Origin: Galerina marginata
Taxonomy: Eukaryota; Basidiomycota; Agaricomycetes; Agaricales; Galerinaceae
DNA: 64,000 nt
Reading direction: 5' to 3'
NCBI GenBank assembly: GCA_023014335.1
Contig: JAECYW010000002.1
Coordinates: 2,232,001 to 2,296,000 of the forward strand
In this document: positions 39,157 to 54,948 of the stretch, in pieces
Numbering within the stretch: the first letter of the stretch is position 1
Layout of the letters: each line of letters begins with the position of its first letter
Position numbers and translations under genes: made by a program
Notes under the pieces: model-generated
The model's database searches: none
The model's input: only the letters and a program-made list of their open reading frames with translations
What the model was told of the DNA's origin: nothing

Positions 39157-40418
39157 TTACGCAAATCGCCCAATAATATTGCCTTGGGAAGAGTATTCGC
39201 AAACGAAATACTTGGCTGGCTGTTCATAGAAATATACACGGTCAGACCTTAGTTGAGGTCCGCAGTTGAACCGAGGAGACGTACGCCGAAACTAGCATCA
39301 AAAATACCATTGCAGGTCTTGACTGCGCACCCGACCTCAGTCGACGCCTTCCAGACGACTTGTGTAAAGTGAGATGGGGTTGGATTGTTGGGTTTATATT
39401 GGGCTGATAGCAGTATTAATCCTGACCATGCTTGAAAAAGACAAATTACTCACAAACTTCGTCAGTCCAGTCTTTGATGGCCTGAGCAATACCATAAGAG
39501 CCAGTTCCGGCCGCCAAGTTTTCTACAGGTAAGATTCTGATTAAGCCACCACGAACGATGATGATACATAAAATCAGTCGAACCTCCGAACGGTCCCAGC
39601 GAGCCTCCAGAGTGCTGGAATTTGCAGCCATTAGCCCACTGCTGGGCTTTCGATGCTAGGTTGTTGTTCCACGTCAGAGGTGCAGCGCCGTGCTGGCTTC
39701 TAATAGTGTTGTGTCCAGAAAGGTATGCCTGGATATCAGCACCCGAAGTACCACCGCTTCCACCTGCAGGAGGGGGCGGCGGATTTTGCTTTGGTGGTGC
39801 CGGAGCGGGAGCTGCAGGCTTTGTATTAGCTGGTGGGTTGTTTTGCGGGGTCGTGTCCTTCGCAGGGGTCGGGACCGGCGCGGGGGTTGACGACGAATGA
39901 CGGACAGATGCGATAAATCCCAAAGCACTTGGAGTAGCAGATGCAGAACGCGAAGACGATGATGACGCCTGAGGCTGAAGAAACGGCGCTGGTTGTCGAA
40001 CGAGTAGCGCTGGACGCCGAACCCGTGGTTACTACATATGGAGTGACATTTCCTGTCGGTGAAGCTGTGCTCATCGACACAGACATTGGGTCACTAGATG
40101 CTGCTGTGGGGGTCGTCCTGATTGAGAACTTGTCAGTATGTAAATCAGGAACCAGACTCAGGATATAACATACGCGGAAGAACTACCGCAAGCCTGAGCA
40201 ATGACAGCATCCCATTTCGTCGCGGTGTCCATTTGCTTCACCACTGAGCCCCAGCGGTCGGTGCCCATCATGGCACCAGTCCAGCCCCACTTGGACTTGC
40301 ATATCTCAACACAGTTCGCGACTTGAAAGTGCTTTTTGGCACACGCTGGACCCGCGAGCCCGCTCGGAAGAGAAGAAAGAGCGAGACCTAAAGAAATGAA
40401 CAAAGAGAGTCGCGCCAT
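39157..40418 (-). CDS. Secreted CAP-domain (PR-1/SCP-like) protein with N-terminal Cys domain
   Basis: Signal peptide (SLFISLGLALSSLPSGLAG), then a small Cys-containing segment (GPACAKKHFQVANCVEICK, KWDAVIAQACG). A Ser/Thr-rich stretch with a possible hydrophobic part and a Pro/Ala linker (PPPPPAGGSGG) lead to a CAP domain: YLSGHNTIRSQHGAAPLTWN, AQQWANGCKFQHSGG, ENLAAGTGS, HFTQVVWKASTEVGCAV, and YFVCEYSSQGN. CAP proteins of fungi bind sterols or act extracellularly in defence and virulence; the role here is unknown. About five introns. Stop at 39157-39159. Divergent from the next gene with 388 bp between starts. The Cys segment and the CAP domain could conceivably be two genes, but no stop-plus-start evidence supports that. 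Confidence 0.8.
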
Positions 40419-40806
40419 GCCGCAGCAGAAGGAAACAACGAGAAGAAAAAAGGAATGTGGATGAAAAGAAAGGAAGGAAGAGATGTGGATGAACCAACAC
40501 CTCTCTGCAAGTTATGCGAAGGATATGCGGGCAGGAAAGAACGGGCTCAAAAAACCAGGTCTGTGAAGTGTTGCCACCCTTGACCCGGACGGTTGCTACG
40601 AGACCATCTGCCCGTCACGATGAGGGATTGTGCTCTCCTGGTTGTCGATGTCCAGATAATCCCCCTCTTGATCAGCATATGCTGTGTATTTCATGCGGAC
40701 AACAAGCACGAGTAGTATCATCAGAAACAGAAGGTGCTGAAGCGCTGAGCGTTCATAACTTCTATAAGCGGCAATTGGAGTTGTTGGTCCTTGTATACCG
40801 ACCATC

Positions 40807-41414
40807 ATGGCCGATAAAGTGAAGCCACCTTTCTACGTTCTCCTCGCTCACTCTTCTCTCTCTAATCTGCCTTCAGGCGCCCTCTCGAATACTCTGGGAC
40901 ACCCAGTAATTCAATACCACTATGCGGATGATTCCCCGCTCTCTCTTCTGCCAACCCACCTGGATGAACATGTCCTTGTCCTGAACTACGACGCCAACTC
41001 GCCGAAACCCACCGTTCAAAGTATCTCCGAAGGCCTGTCAGTGACCGGTCTCAAACTTGAGGACGCACCAGGGGCAGCAGTGGAGGATGAAACTGGAACT
41101 CGGAACGATACTATGTTCATCATCGAGACAACGGGTAACGACCAGTACGCCCTCTCAACTGTGTCTATATATAATCCACCTCATTTCCCATTTAGCTCAA
41201 TGACCGCATCTCATGGGGACCGCAAATCTGCCGCTGCTATTCTGGCGCAATACAAACATAGGTAATGTATGCCCTATCTCATCCTATTTCAGATGTTCAC
41301 TGCAGCGAAAACAGAAATAGCATTCTGCGAAAAGCTGTCCAGTATCCTGCTAACGAAGCAGAAGTGACCGCCGTGTCTCCTGTTGTACAAGACTCAACCC
41401 CGAAGCCTGCATAA
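40807..41414 (+). CDS. Conserved hypothetical protein, about 165 aa
   Basis: Three exons, starting MADKVKPPFYVLLAHSSLSN. The ordered part (residues 8-110) has VIQYHYADDSPLSLLPTHLD, EHVLVLNYDANSP, VTGLKLEDAPGAAVEDETG, and TMFIIETTGN. A tail continues after introns at about 41150-41198 and 41262-41320, ending QDSTPKPA. Hydrophilic, no signal or membrane segment. I recall no characterised family. Tail-to-tail with EMC7, 113 bp between stops. Confidence 0.6.
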
Positions 41415-41527
41415 ACATTCCATTAACCTGTGCGACGATATCCCATACTATATGTATTTCTATGTACACTGTAATATAGATATAGCTGACAAGTGTATCA
41501 TAAATCATTGCAACCAACCTACAAACA

Positions 41528-42547
41528 TCACCGCTTTGATTTCTTATTGCCTCGCTTAGTAGGACCTCCTCCTCTACTTGGCGGTGTTGCTGCAGTCGGC
41601 GCACTTTGCTCATCAGCAGCAGCCATGATAGATGAGAAACTAGAAGACGTTAAAAATTTGGTGTTGCAAGATTGCAAAACAAGGCTTACCCGGCTTTGAT
41701 ATCTCCACTTTGAAAAGCACTTTGTATTTGGCCCATCTTTCCCTGTTGCTCCTTAAATTCCTGGAGAGCCTCCGGATCCATGTTTTTCTGGATATGGCGT
41801 TACATCAATGCACCGGACAGTCCGTCTGATAACAACTCACCATGAGATATGGCATTGCCAACATCATGACCGCACCGCCCACCATAAGCAGCATCATTGG
41901 GTTTGAGAGCATGCCAGCAAGGTTGAAGCTTTCAGGAGGGACGAAATAGACGGATTTCTCTCTAGGCGAAAGGGAAATAGGGTATGAAAGGAGGACAGAA
42001 GACGGCGGGTTCATAGGTGTGCCTGCGATGTAAGGTCGAATGTCAGGAAACGAGCTTGAGTTAGTTACATCTATCCGCAACTAAGCAAGAGGAATCAGAG
42101 AGTATGCGCAGTCGGACAAGAGTTCACTATACCTGGTCAAAAGCGAAATCATGGGAGGTTATGGAAAGGATATAGGTTCCTTCGGGGACATCTGGTCTGT
42201 TATGTCAAGTGTCAAAAAGAGGGAGTCAAAATACGTAAAGAAAGTTACATTATAAAATCCCCTTCATGGGTTATTCCACCACTAAAGACCCCTTCGTCTA
42301 AAGAAGCCTTGGCGTGTCCTAGCGTCTTTGCATCTGTGAACGATAACCATTATCGGAATTGCGTAGTGACCTTGAACAAGCATGAAGACGGACTGCGGCA
42401 AACGTCATTCCAGGCTATCTTTCCAGTAATATCAAGGGCGAAGGACAACGCAACACTAAACGCAAGACGGAAGTGAACATATGAATGTGTTCGGACTACA
42501 AGGACATACCATGCCAGAAGTTGCAGAAGGAGAGTTATCCGCGCCAT
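41528..42547 (-). CDS. EMC7: ER membrane protein complex subunit 7
   Basis: A subunit of the EMC insertase in the ER membrane. Signal peptide (RITLLLQLLACVALSFA) is joined across the first intron (about 42510-42456). A beta-sandwich region follows, then a single TM near the C-terminus in the diagnostic stretch MLSNPMMLLMVGGAVMMLAM, and NMDPEALQEFKEQQGKMG. The basic tail is TKRGNKKSKR. About five introns. The frame is continuous. Start at 42547 is 112 bp from the UTP23 start on the opposite strand. Confidence 0.88.
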
Positions 42548-42659
42548 ACGTGGAGAGAAGAGAAAGTGTCGAACAGCGGACGCGTTCGTGTCAATAGAAC
42601 CAAACACAATTTAGACCGACCTCCAAAATTTCCCTTCTCCTTCTCTCAGACTTGGAACC

Positions 42660-43748
42660 ATGCGGCAGAAACGGGCGAAGGCCTACCGGAAACTCATGCA
42701 CCTGTATTCTACGTCGTTCGGATTTCGACAGCCATACCAGGTTCTCGGTGCGCATCTGTATTTTGCATCTCAGTCAGTTGCGATACTCATGGAATCTGCC
42801 TTTCAGTCGATTCAGAAATGTGCAAGTCGGCTGTGACACAAAAGCTCGATTTCGCGAAGCAGCTTCACACTGTCCTACAAGGGGAAGTCAAACCAAGTGG
42901 GTGGTTTCCATCTCTTTCAACCTGAAGTCGATGGAATTGAACAAGTTAACGGCAAAGCCGTTCTTCAGTGATCACCCAATGTTGCATACACGAGCTTTAT
43001 TTGCAAGGGAAAACTCAGCAGCCAGCCGTCGACCTCGCGAAGAACTTTGAGCGACGCAAATGTAATCATCGGGAAGCCATACCTGGGGATGAGTGTTTGG
43101 AGAGTGTCGTTGGTAAGAATAGATTCCTTTCTTCCTCCAACTCCCTGCCATTAACTCGCATAGGTGACAAAAATAAACACCGATATGTAATAGCAACTCA
43201 ATCTCATCCACTCCGTGTCAAGCTGCGCTCGATCCCTGCCACCCCCATCGTCCACATTAATCGTTCTGTGATGGTACTTGAACCCCCAAGTGATATTACT
43301 CTGAGAGCGAAGCTACTGGTGTGCACGTTTCCACACACAAATCTTCATGAACTCATTCCCGATATATTAGACCGAGGAACAAAGTCTTCATGCAACCGGA
43401 CAAGATCTGTCGTTAGTTGACCATCCAGCCTCAGAGGAACGTCCAAAAAAGCGGAAAGGACCCAAGGGACCGAATCCACTTAGCGTCAAAAAGAAGAAAC
43501 CAAACACTCTGGATACACGAAAAGACGACAAGGGGCCCGTAGCAGCGACCGCCGCGACAACGGGATCTAAAAGGAAAGCTGAAGAATCTGAAGGCGAGGC
43601 TGATGAAGATGACCTAGTAGGATCAGGAATTCAGGACGAAATATCTTTACATGACTCTGCAGCGAAGAAAAGGAGGAAGAGACGGAGAAAGAATCACCCA
43701 GCATCAGGAGCTTTGATAGAGACGAGTGAGGTTCATGTGAATACGTAA
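42660..43748 (+). CDS. UTP23: rRNA-processing protein Utp23 (PIN-like)
   Basis: A nucleolar small-subunit processome factor with a degenerate PIN fold that helps release snR30. It starts MRQKRAKAYRKLMHLYSTSF then GFRQPYQVL, the Utp23/Fcf1 hallmark. TQCCIHELYLQ, then AKNFERRKCNH (zinc-finger Cys/His), ECLESVVG, NKHRYVIATQSHPLR and PATPIVHINRSVMVLEPPS follow. The C-terminus is highly basic (KKRKGPKGPNP, AAKKRRKRRRKNH). Introns at about 42749-42812, 42895-42965, 43111-43163 and 43318-43369. The frame is continuous. Shares a short promoter with EMC7. Confidence 0.88.
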
Positions 43749-43772
43749 CATAAAATTGAACATGTGCGACTA

Positions 43773-47055
<3,283 letters not shown>

Positions 47056-47120
47056 GGCTCGGGCTATCGCCCACGTGCTCAAAAAAAGTTTGGCCGCGAC
47101 ACATCTTGTCTCCCTCAACC

Positions 47121-48053
47121 ATGACCTCCGAGTGGCTCACACCGTCAACACGGTCCGAACTCATAGAAAACCTAGTTTCGGGCGTTGGTAAGTCTTATTT
47201 TCCCTTTCCAGGACTACGATAACGACCCCTCTGCAGACCGATACAATCCTTCAAATGTCGGGATTCTGGAGGATTATCTCTACCACCAAATCAGAAGTGA
47301 AGAATACGATTGCTTAGCGAACCTAGCCATTCTCAAACTGTATGCTGTCCCGCTGCATCCTTTTCACCCTCAGTTCACCTTGGTGTCATTTGCAGGTACC
47401 AGTTCAATCCAGATCTCTACAACCCAGATGTTGTCATCAATATCCTCATAAAAGCCCTCACGTCCTCCCCGCTACCTGACTTCAACCTTTGCATATCTCT
47501 ATTGGACGAGCGAGCTATAAATGCTCAGCTCGATGAACCCGACCCGCTCCCCTCCATCCTTCCGGTTTTAAAAGGCCTACATAACCTACTTTTCCGGTGC
47601 CGTTTCCCTGCGTTCTGGGAAATCTACCAATCAGACCAGCTGGAACTCCTTCGAGACAACTATACCGTGGAAGTCGTAGGATTCGAAAACGCAGTTAGGG
47701 CAGTTGCTATTCGTGCTGTCAGAGCGACTTTTACGAGAATAAGCTCAGAAAGACTAGGATCATATTTGAACCTGAACGGTATGCATCAGCATTTTCATCA
47801 ATCGGTTGTTTCTTACCCCCGAATACAGGACCTGCGCTCACCGCTTACATTCAAAAATTGGGCTGGGCAATCGAGCCTTCGACCTCTGTTGTGACTGTGC
47901 CACCAAATCCTGATAACCAGATTGAAGCCACCGTTGTCCAAGAAAGTGTAAAACTTCCTCGTGCGTATACTCGCTATAGTAACCATGTCGCCCTTTGACC
48001 TATTCTTCTCAGAACTGACCAAGATTATTGCGCATTCGGTGGTCAAGGCCTAG
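47121..48053 (+). CDS. EIF3K: Translation initiation factor eIF3 subunit K
   Basis: A non-core eIF3 subunit with a HEAT-like and a winged-helix (PCI-type) region, cytoplasmic. The family pattern is YNPSNVGILEDYLYHQ, then YDCLANLAILKLYQFNPDL, INILIKALTSSPLPDFNLCI, and the C-terminal GWAIEPSTSVVTVPPN. Introns lie at about 47186-47237, 47340-47396, 47780-47827 and 47956-48011. The spliced C-terminus ends HSVVKA. The first exon is only about 22 codons. Continuous frame. Convergent with the AVT-type transporter. Confidence 0.88.
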
Positions 48054-48144
48054 AATAGTTTATTCCAATGTTTTCATGAATATGACTTTCTTAGTTTCAA
48101 CATGTGTTCGTCAGGTATTCGTCAAGGTTCGTTTGTAAGGTTCG

Positions 48145-50473
48145 TCAAGATGATAAAAATGCAGCTGAGGTCCCCCAGATCGCCATCATAACCCCCATCG
48201 CGATAATTATTCCGTCAAAGCGGCTACAGCTTCCCTCAATCATTACACTCGCTATGACTGGGCCAACAATCGAGAGCATGAATGCTGAGAAGGAACCGAT
48301 AAATGCCATCATGGAACTGAACTCGGGTACTGCAATAGAAACCGCCACCGACAGGACCGTCAGCAAGATACGCTGTATGATTCCCAGGACGTGTTTCCAC
48401 CGAAAGCGCGAACCTGCGGGTGCAATTGATAACCCATCGGGCTTGTCTGCTAGATCCTCTGGAGATGAAATAGGCATATCTATCCCAAGCAAAATCTCCA
48501 CCGTTGCGTTTAGCTAAATGTGGCTTTCAACACCTCAAGTCAAGCGGAGAAGGCTAGGATCACTAACTGGCTGCGTGTTGAGAGCAAATTTCGATCTACA
48601 GGGTCGTTAAGCCTGAAGGGAACACACAAACCTTGCAAAACTTACAAAGGACTGAGAACGAGCATCCAAAGGCATACAGTGTTGAGAATTGGATTATATC
48701 CTGGAGTCGCCAAAAGGTCCACACTAATCTTTCTGCAAGGTCAGATTGAATGACTAACAGGTGGTGTCTAAAAGCGCACCTCGTCGCTGACATTGTTACC
48801 GAACATCACGTATCCAGCATATCCTATCAAAGTATATATGCATGTAGCCACAGCCTGTTGACACGGGGTGAGCCGACATTCCAACGCAGTGCAGCATATA
48901 AGTCTCTCTCACAAACGCCCAATTAATCATGGTGTCGAATCTTGTAGGATCTACCATGTCTCTTGCTAAAGAAGGGATCACGGCGTGACCTGAAAACTGG
49001 TGGAAACGTTTGTCTGTTGAGAAAATATCATAAACCTGAAATGCTTACCCCAGCCATGAATAACCCGAAAGCTATGCCGAGTTTATTGAAGTTCTTCACT
49101 CCGAAGTCGGTTTCAGCGGGACTCCATAAACTGCCAGGTGCTTCGCGTTTCGAAAGACCGTCAACTAATATCACGACAGCCAGGAGGACTGTTGAAGTTA
49201 TTCCCAATATCGACGTATAGGAGAGAAGGGAAAGAGGCAAGAACACTGTGGGTATAAGTCTAGGGGAAGGGAATTTGAGAGTGAAGACCAAACTAGAAAG
49301 TACGGAAGCTTTACAATAATGTTCCCCAGGCTTTGAACATATTCGATGAATATTGCGGTATTAGCGAATGTAGAGAATCGCCATAAAGAGTAACAAGGAT
49401 TACACTAGGGAAAAATGAGCAGTTAATCTCCACATTGACGAGAAAACGAACCTGACAGCGAAGAGCTCGAGACAAAACATCAGGCTGATAAATGGAGTGA
49501 CTCTAGGTCCAAATGCCTTTTTTCCAATATCTGAATAAGAACGGATACGATGATCCGACAAAATGATACGGGCCAATATTTTTGCTCTGTAGAGACACAT
49601 GGCTATGAAACATTGCAAACAGGAAGGCCAAAATTCTCACTCACGTATAACATGATATAAATCCATAAGATATAATCAATAGTGTGCCAACTACCCATCC
49701 GGAGTAGGCAAAAGCCAGAGGTTCTGATAGCATGCCGATGCCAAGCAGAATCGCGATAGAATTGAAGAGCTGTGAGTCTAGCATGAAAGAACGGCTGGTT
49801 GTGGTTGTGTTGCAGTACCCACCGTCTGCCCAAAGGTACTCTGACCTCCCCATTGACGGCTACCCTTTACGCTTGCCACCGACGTCGTAGAGAAGCGGCG
49901 TCCGCGTCCAGAAATGGGGGCAGTTGCTTGGTATGAGGGCCCTCCTAAAGAAAGACTCGAAGGATCTTTGGCCAATAAATCCCCATCGAGAGTGCGTTTT
50001 GGGACAGGCAAGGTAGAAAAGGAGACTTTTTTGGCCAATAGGGGTGTATCCTCCCGTTGACGTGCGTTTCCTCGTGGTTGGGAACCTCGGTTTTCGTACG
50101 AACGGGGCCCATGAAGTCGTCCTTCGAACAGCATAGTCTGTTCTCTTGCTATTGGCTCACGGGAAGAGGCATCATCCTCGTCCCAGTTCAATTGTCCCAC
50201 AAAGGAGTCGTCGCGCGGTCTGGAATGCGTCGGAATGCCTAAACCCTCGACCTCATCTTCCGAGTCATAGTCCTCTTCTTCATTGATTCGAAATACACGA
50301 CTTTGCGCTTCTTCGTCGTCTTCCCCAAGGTCAGAAGAAGCATCGGAGGACGAGGCCACGGTTGAGCCCGCAACGAGATACTGTGCTCGACGGTCTAGGG
50401 TGACAAAATAAGTTGGACGTCTAAAAATAAACGGCAAAGGCACACGAACATGACTGAATGGCATCTCTGACAC
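48145..50473 (-). CDS. Vacuolar amino-acid transporter (AVT / AAAP family)
   Basis: A proton-coupled amino-acid transporter of about 11 helices, probably vacuolar. A long hydrophilic acidic N-terminus (about 215 residues, with INEEEDYDSEDEVEGLG) precedes the transmembrane core: STFGQTLFNSIAILLGIGML, SEPLAFAYSGW, IISYGFISCYT, KAFGPRVTPFISLMFCLELF, GHAVIPSLARDM, GYAGYVMFGNNVSDEV. The last helices (VAVSIAVPEFSSMMAFIGSF, then VMMAIWGTSAAFL) end at 48145. At least eight introns. The exact start is uncertain because an intron may lie inside the first 25 codons. No frame breaks noticed. Confidence 0.82.
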
Positions 50474-50823
50474 TGGATCTAGCGCTGGACGCGGACCCTA
50501 CGTTGAAAGAAGGTGTGAAGGAAGCCATGGTGCTCAAAATACGAAAGGCCTCTTTAAGTATACCGACCTTATCGACACCGACGAATTCCCGTGCACTTAT
50601 CCGGCTCCAAAATGATCGTAAAATGGGCTTATCGCCATCAGAGCACAGGAAATCTGCCAGACCGCACAAGGCCAGCCACCCAATCTAAAATAATATCAAT
50701 TTACCCTCTGATCTTCGTGGTCACTCTTGGCTGGGTATGAAAAGGGGTAAATAAGGCCTAGTTTATTTAGGGCGGGTTTATAAGTTTGTAGGAGTCATCA
50801 TAATACATGCCAAGGAGATAATT
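50474..50823. other. Intergenic, no supported gene
   Basis: 350 bp between the AVT start region and the ITC1 stop. The plus-strand open frame 50458-50688 has no recognisable domain and lies over the transporter promoter. Confidence 0.45.
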
Positions 50824-53800
50824 TTAGGAAGAATTGACGGCTCGACGATTTGTCCAGAGCATGTATGGGTCTCGTGAAAGGTCGTATCCGAGGGCCGTCT
50901 TTCGAGAGCTACGGCGTGCGTCAGGAAGTTTTGCATTATTGTTGAGGTCCTAAGCGACTGCTTTTCAGCTTGTGGAAAGAAACTCAGTCGAATGCACACT
51001 TACCGCCATCCGCTTGCGCATACCCGCTGTGACATGAACCCACCATTTTGTAAGAGCAGTCTTCAAAGCAAGTTCGCGATGACCTTTAGGGTTTAGCCAT
51101 GAAACAAAGGAATCGAGCTGTTCGATAAAAGTAAAACCCTGTGAAGCATATCGTACGAGTGATCACAAACCTCCTCCAATTCCGTGTAAGCAGCCCAGTC
51201 TTGGGATTTCAGCAATCCTTCTTCGCCTTCTTCCTCTCTTCTTCTTAGATCGATATCTTCATTATCCTCTGCTGCCTTTTTTTCCAGCTGTTGGAGGTCA
51301 AACTCGCTTGGGCCTTGGATGAACAGTCGTCCAGTGCCGTATAGTGCAATGCCACCACTTCCCACCAAGGAAGCAGATCCCATCCCGTCGAACCACCATA
51401 TTCGGTTGTAGAACCGGTCCCGGCCAATCGGCTTGACACGCACAGCTCCCAGCAGTTTTCTGAACTCACGCTCTATGCCCTCCAGTCGGCGTTCCAGTTT
51501 ATTTACCTCCTCATCAAGGCGACGGTGTTCTGCCATTGCTTGCTTTTGAGATGCCTGTTTCGCCCTAGCGGCTTCCCTTTCTTTCGAATGGGCAATAGTG
51601 TGCGCCTTTATGCGTAGGTCTTTTTGTCGAGAACTCTTCTTCCCAGCAGCTGAGGTGGACTCTGAGCCGCCTTCAGAGATGTCCGATAACTCACTAGAAT
51701 CCTGCATAACGATATCCTCTCCATTCCCGTTCCCATTAGTGGTTTCTTCTTTCGATACTCCTAGAAGAACGCCCATTTCTTCTTGACTATGTGCATTACG
51801 ATCAATGTGACGAGTGATCATACGAAGGTGATCAGCACTTACTATTGCTTCTTCAAACGATTGACTTCTATTTTTTCCTTCCTAAGAGCAGTCAATTGCT
51901 CTTCGCAAGATTCCATGTGCGCGTGGATGGCCTTGGAAGATATGGCCAGGTTGCACAGGAAAGATAGGATGGCTATGCGGTCGTCAGGGGGTAGTGCGTA
52001 ATATCTATCGCTTGGAGGGGCGACAGTCTTCAGGATAGTTTGAACACTATCCATAGGTGTAGGGGCTCTCGAATCGGAAGATTGCTCAGCAGGGGCAAAG
52101 AGCAATTTGGTAAGAATTTCCTGGATCCTTGGAAAGTTTGATGTATTGGCGTGCTGTCTCATGTGGATCAATTTTAACACTCTGAAAACCCAGGGAGTGA
52201 ACATACGTCTTTTAAACACCCCACAAGAGCATCTTCCCAGCCTTCACGACCTTCATTAAAGCGAAGGGGTACTCGTTCCCAGTTGTTGCCAACGTCCGCC
52301 ATGGCTGCAATCAACTCATCGATCTCCAATCCAAGCACCGGCCTTTCTTGTTCATTGTCTCTCTCCAATTCTTCTTTACGTTTGAGGAGTGACAGAAGAG
52401 CACTATGCCGTACAAAGGAAACAGTTCGGAGATTGTAGATTAACGTGGAATGGATTTCAGCGAGAAGTGCACACGGTTGATCGGCAACGCTATGACGAAG
52501 GGCGTGCTCGAACTCGTCAAGTGAGAATACTGACAAGTGGAGAGGTTGACTGCAGGCCGGAATGAGAAGATACGGCGAAAAAGTTTGTAAAGAACGTACC
52601 CATAAACCACCAGGAAATTCCAAGCCATGAGGAAGGCTTCAAAGGTACCGGGTGTATTGTTGAAAGGCAGACTCGCTCTATTCGCCAGAGGCCGTGTAAC
52701 CCTCATTCCGGCCTTTTTGTCCTTGTCAGCAATCCGAATATCGAGATCTTCGGTAGGGTAACGAATAGGTTTCTTCTTTTTTTTCTCTGCGGCGATGCGT
52801 TCTGCTTCTTCTTTGGCAAGCCTCTGCTTCTCTGCCTTATCGCGTGCTTCCCGTTCCCGTTTCTCGGCTGTAAGGATAGGAGCCCGTCCTAAATGAGAAA
52901 AGCCTATGTATGCGAATTTTTCAGACGCGGCTTACCTTTATCTTCTTGAGCAGCAGTCATTTTCTTTTGCTTCTTGGTTGGAGGCCCTTCCTTATCCTCC
53001 CAGGCTTTCTTGCGTTTATCGATTTCGCCCTTCTTAATGTTCTCAACGCCTTGACGCGTTTCTTCAGGCATGATAGAGTCAACCCCATATCTCTTCGCAA
53101 TGGGCGGTTTGACTGTCCAAGGCGAAGCCACTGCAGCATCGCGATCAACGCAGTCACGAATAAAACGACGAAGAATCGACTTTGAAAAAGCAAGGCGATC
53201 ACGGCTGTAGTTAACAGGAATAAGTCTTGTGTCTTCGCATTCAAGCATCAAGCACCACCGGGGGCGTACTAACCTCATCATACCACACTGCACTTCAATC
53301 AAGCTCCCCACCAGGCGCTTATCTTGTTCTGTAACCTTGGTAGAACTTTTGCCCTTCTCATGGCTTTTATCCCTTTCTAGTTCTGTAAGATGGACCCAAT
53401 AATAATACAGAGTGGGATTATCGTTCGTATATGCGTCTTTGGTGGGAGTTTTAAGGTCACCACCAATGACATGGGGTGGATCGTCATCGAGGGTGGAAGA
53501 GGATGCAGCATCCATATGTGCATCGCGAGCTTTCGCATCAGCGTTATATTTTGGGGGGTAGACTTTCTCTACCCGGGCATAATACCTTCATGACACGACC
53601 GATTGGCAAAATAAAAGTAAAGGAAGGTAACAAAACTCACTTGACACCTGAGAGATCAACAAGGACCCCTACAGAGGCAACGCGAGAATAATAAGTCAAG
53701 GCGTAGGCCACAAAGCAGAAGCGGAAGAAACGTACTCTCGCCGGTGAAGTACCGGTCTTTGAAGCGCTCATAAACGGCTTCCACAAGATGGTCAAGACGA

Positions 53801-54257
53801 CCCATAACCTCTGGAGGCAATAATAAAGAAATATGTAAGCCCATAATTTTTAATAGTGAACAGAGGGGAACGAAACGCACGCCATTGAACGGCTTTGAGC
53901 ACGGCAGGTTTGAGAGGCTCGGAAAATCGAGAGTGGAGAGTCCTGGCTTCCTGCTGCTCACTCTCGACAGCCTGGAAGTAGTCCAGGCCGCTCTTGCCAG
54001 TGACCTCGCACTGGAACTGCCTCAGGCGGTAGAAGGACATGCGCGCGGCATATGCTCTGGTAGAAATAGAAAGTGAGGATCGGGGAGAACGTAGGACGAG
54101 TGAGAAGCCATTGTTCAAAAACTCACTCGTAGGTCTCAAATATTTCGCCTGTCTGGTCAAGATAAAAGACATGCTTGTTGGGGTCGGTCTGGACGGCGAG
54201 CAGGAGGGCATCGGAGGGTTCGGTTAGGACGACGCGCTTGCGGCGACAGGTGGGCAT
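50824..54257 (-). CDS. ITC1: ISWI complex accessory subunit Itc1/Acf1-like (WAC, DDT, WHIM)
   Basis: A nuclear partner of the ISWI ATPase that sets nucleosome spacing. The WAC domain is at the N-terminus (RRKRVVLTEPSDALLLAV, HVFYLDQTGEIFETYE, YRLRQFQCEVTGKSGLDYF). YYARVEKVYPPKYNADAK and FIRDCVDRDAAVASPWTVKP follow. A Lys/Glu-rich coiled region precedes the DDT domain (GTFEAFLMAWNFLVVYGQPL, FSLDEFEHALRH). The WHIM parts come next: a NNWERVPLRFNEGREGWEDA block, and RDRFYNRIWWFDGM with LYGTGRLFIQGPSEFD. The C-terminus reads SRDPYMLWTNRRAVNSS. About 15 introns. No frame breaks noticed across 3.4 kb. Confidence 0.88.
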
Positions 54258-54948
54258 GAGTGGTGGAGCAGCGGGACGAAGGGGGAGGGCAGGGGAGGGC
54301 GGATGGCGGTGGTGGGAGGAAAAAGGGAGGATGATGATGGCAATACGGCAAAGAAAGGGACAGGTGGCTGGTCGGAGAACGGGGGCTGATCATATTACTG
54401 CCTACTACCCTACACTCGCACATAAGACAAACCTCTCATCCCAACCTCCTCGTTCCGCGTCCACGCGTCGCCCAAGTCACTCTCTGTTTTGCCCCACGCC
54501 CCCCGACCCCGTCGCCCTCATCCTGCACCCGAGGCCAGCAAGCGCTCGGCGCAGGGTCCATCAGTCCCATCCTTACTCTTTATCCGGGCCCATTCCTCGC
54601 GTCTTCTGGCCACCTGCATCCTGGCTGGTGTTCCTCGGACACACATCGTACTCGCTCCCGGAATCACCGACTGCCAGTCAGGCTCGGACTTTCTCTGAGA
54701 ATTTCGAGGTTTTTCAAAGTTCACCAGGAAGAATTGAGCCTTTGTGCTCATCTATCACGTGATGGACTGACGCGCCTGCCTCAGCGAATCAACGCATAAT
54801 ATTAACGTCCCCAAAAACATCAACAGTACATAGAAAGGTATAGTATACATGTTAATGTTCCTAGTAAAATGGTCTTATAGAATAGATAAAAAGAATACAC
54901 TATAGTACAACTAATGTACCGTAGCAAATAGCAGTAACTGTCTGGAAA
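54258..54948. other. Intergenic, no supported gene
   Basis: About 690 bp: the ITC1 promoter and the 3' region of the next gene. Plus-strand open frames here (54175-54762) are Arg/Pro/Ser-rich readings of CT-rich DNA with no domain. 54780-54940 is AT-rich. Confidence 0.5.

Noticed and set aside
50458..50688. Plus-strand 76-codon open frame opposite the AVT start
   Set aside because: No domain, and lies over the N-terminal codons and promoter of the transporter.
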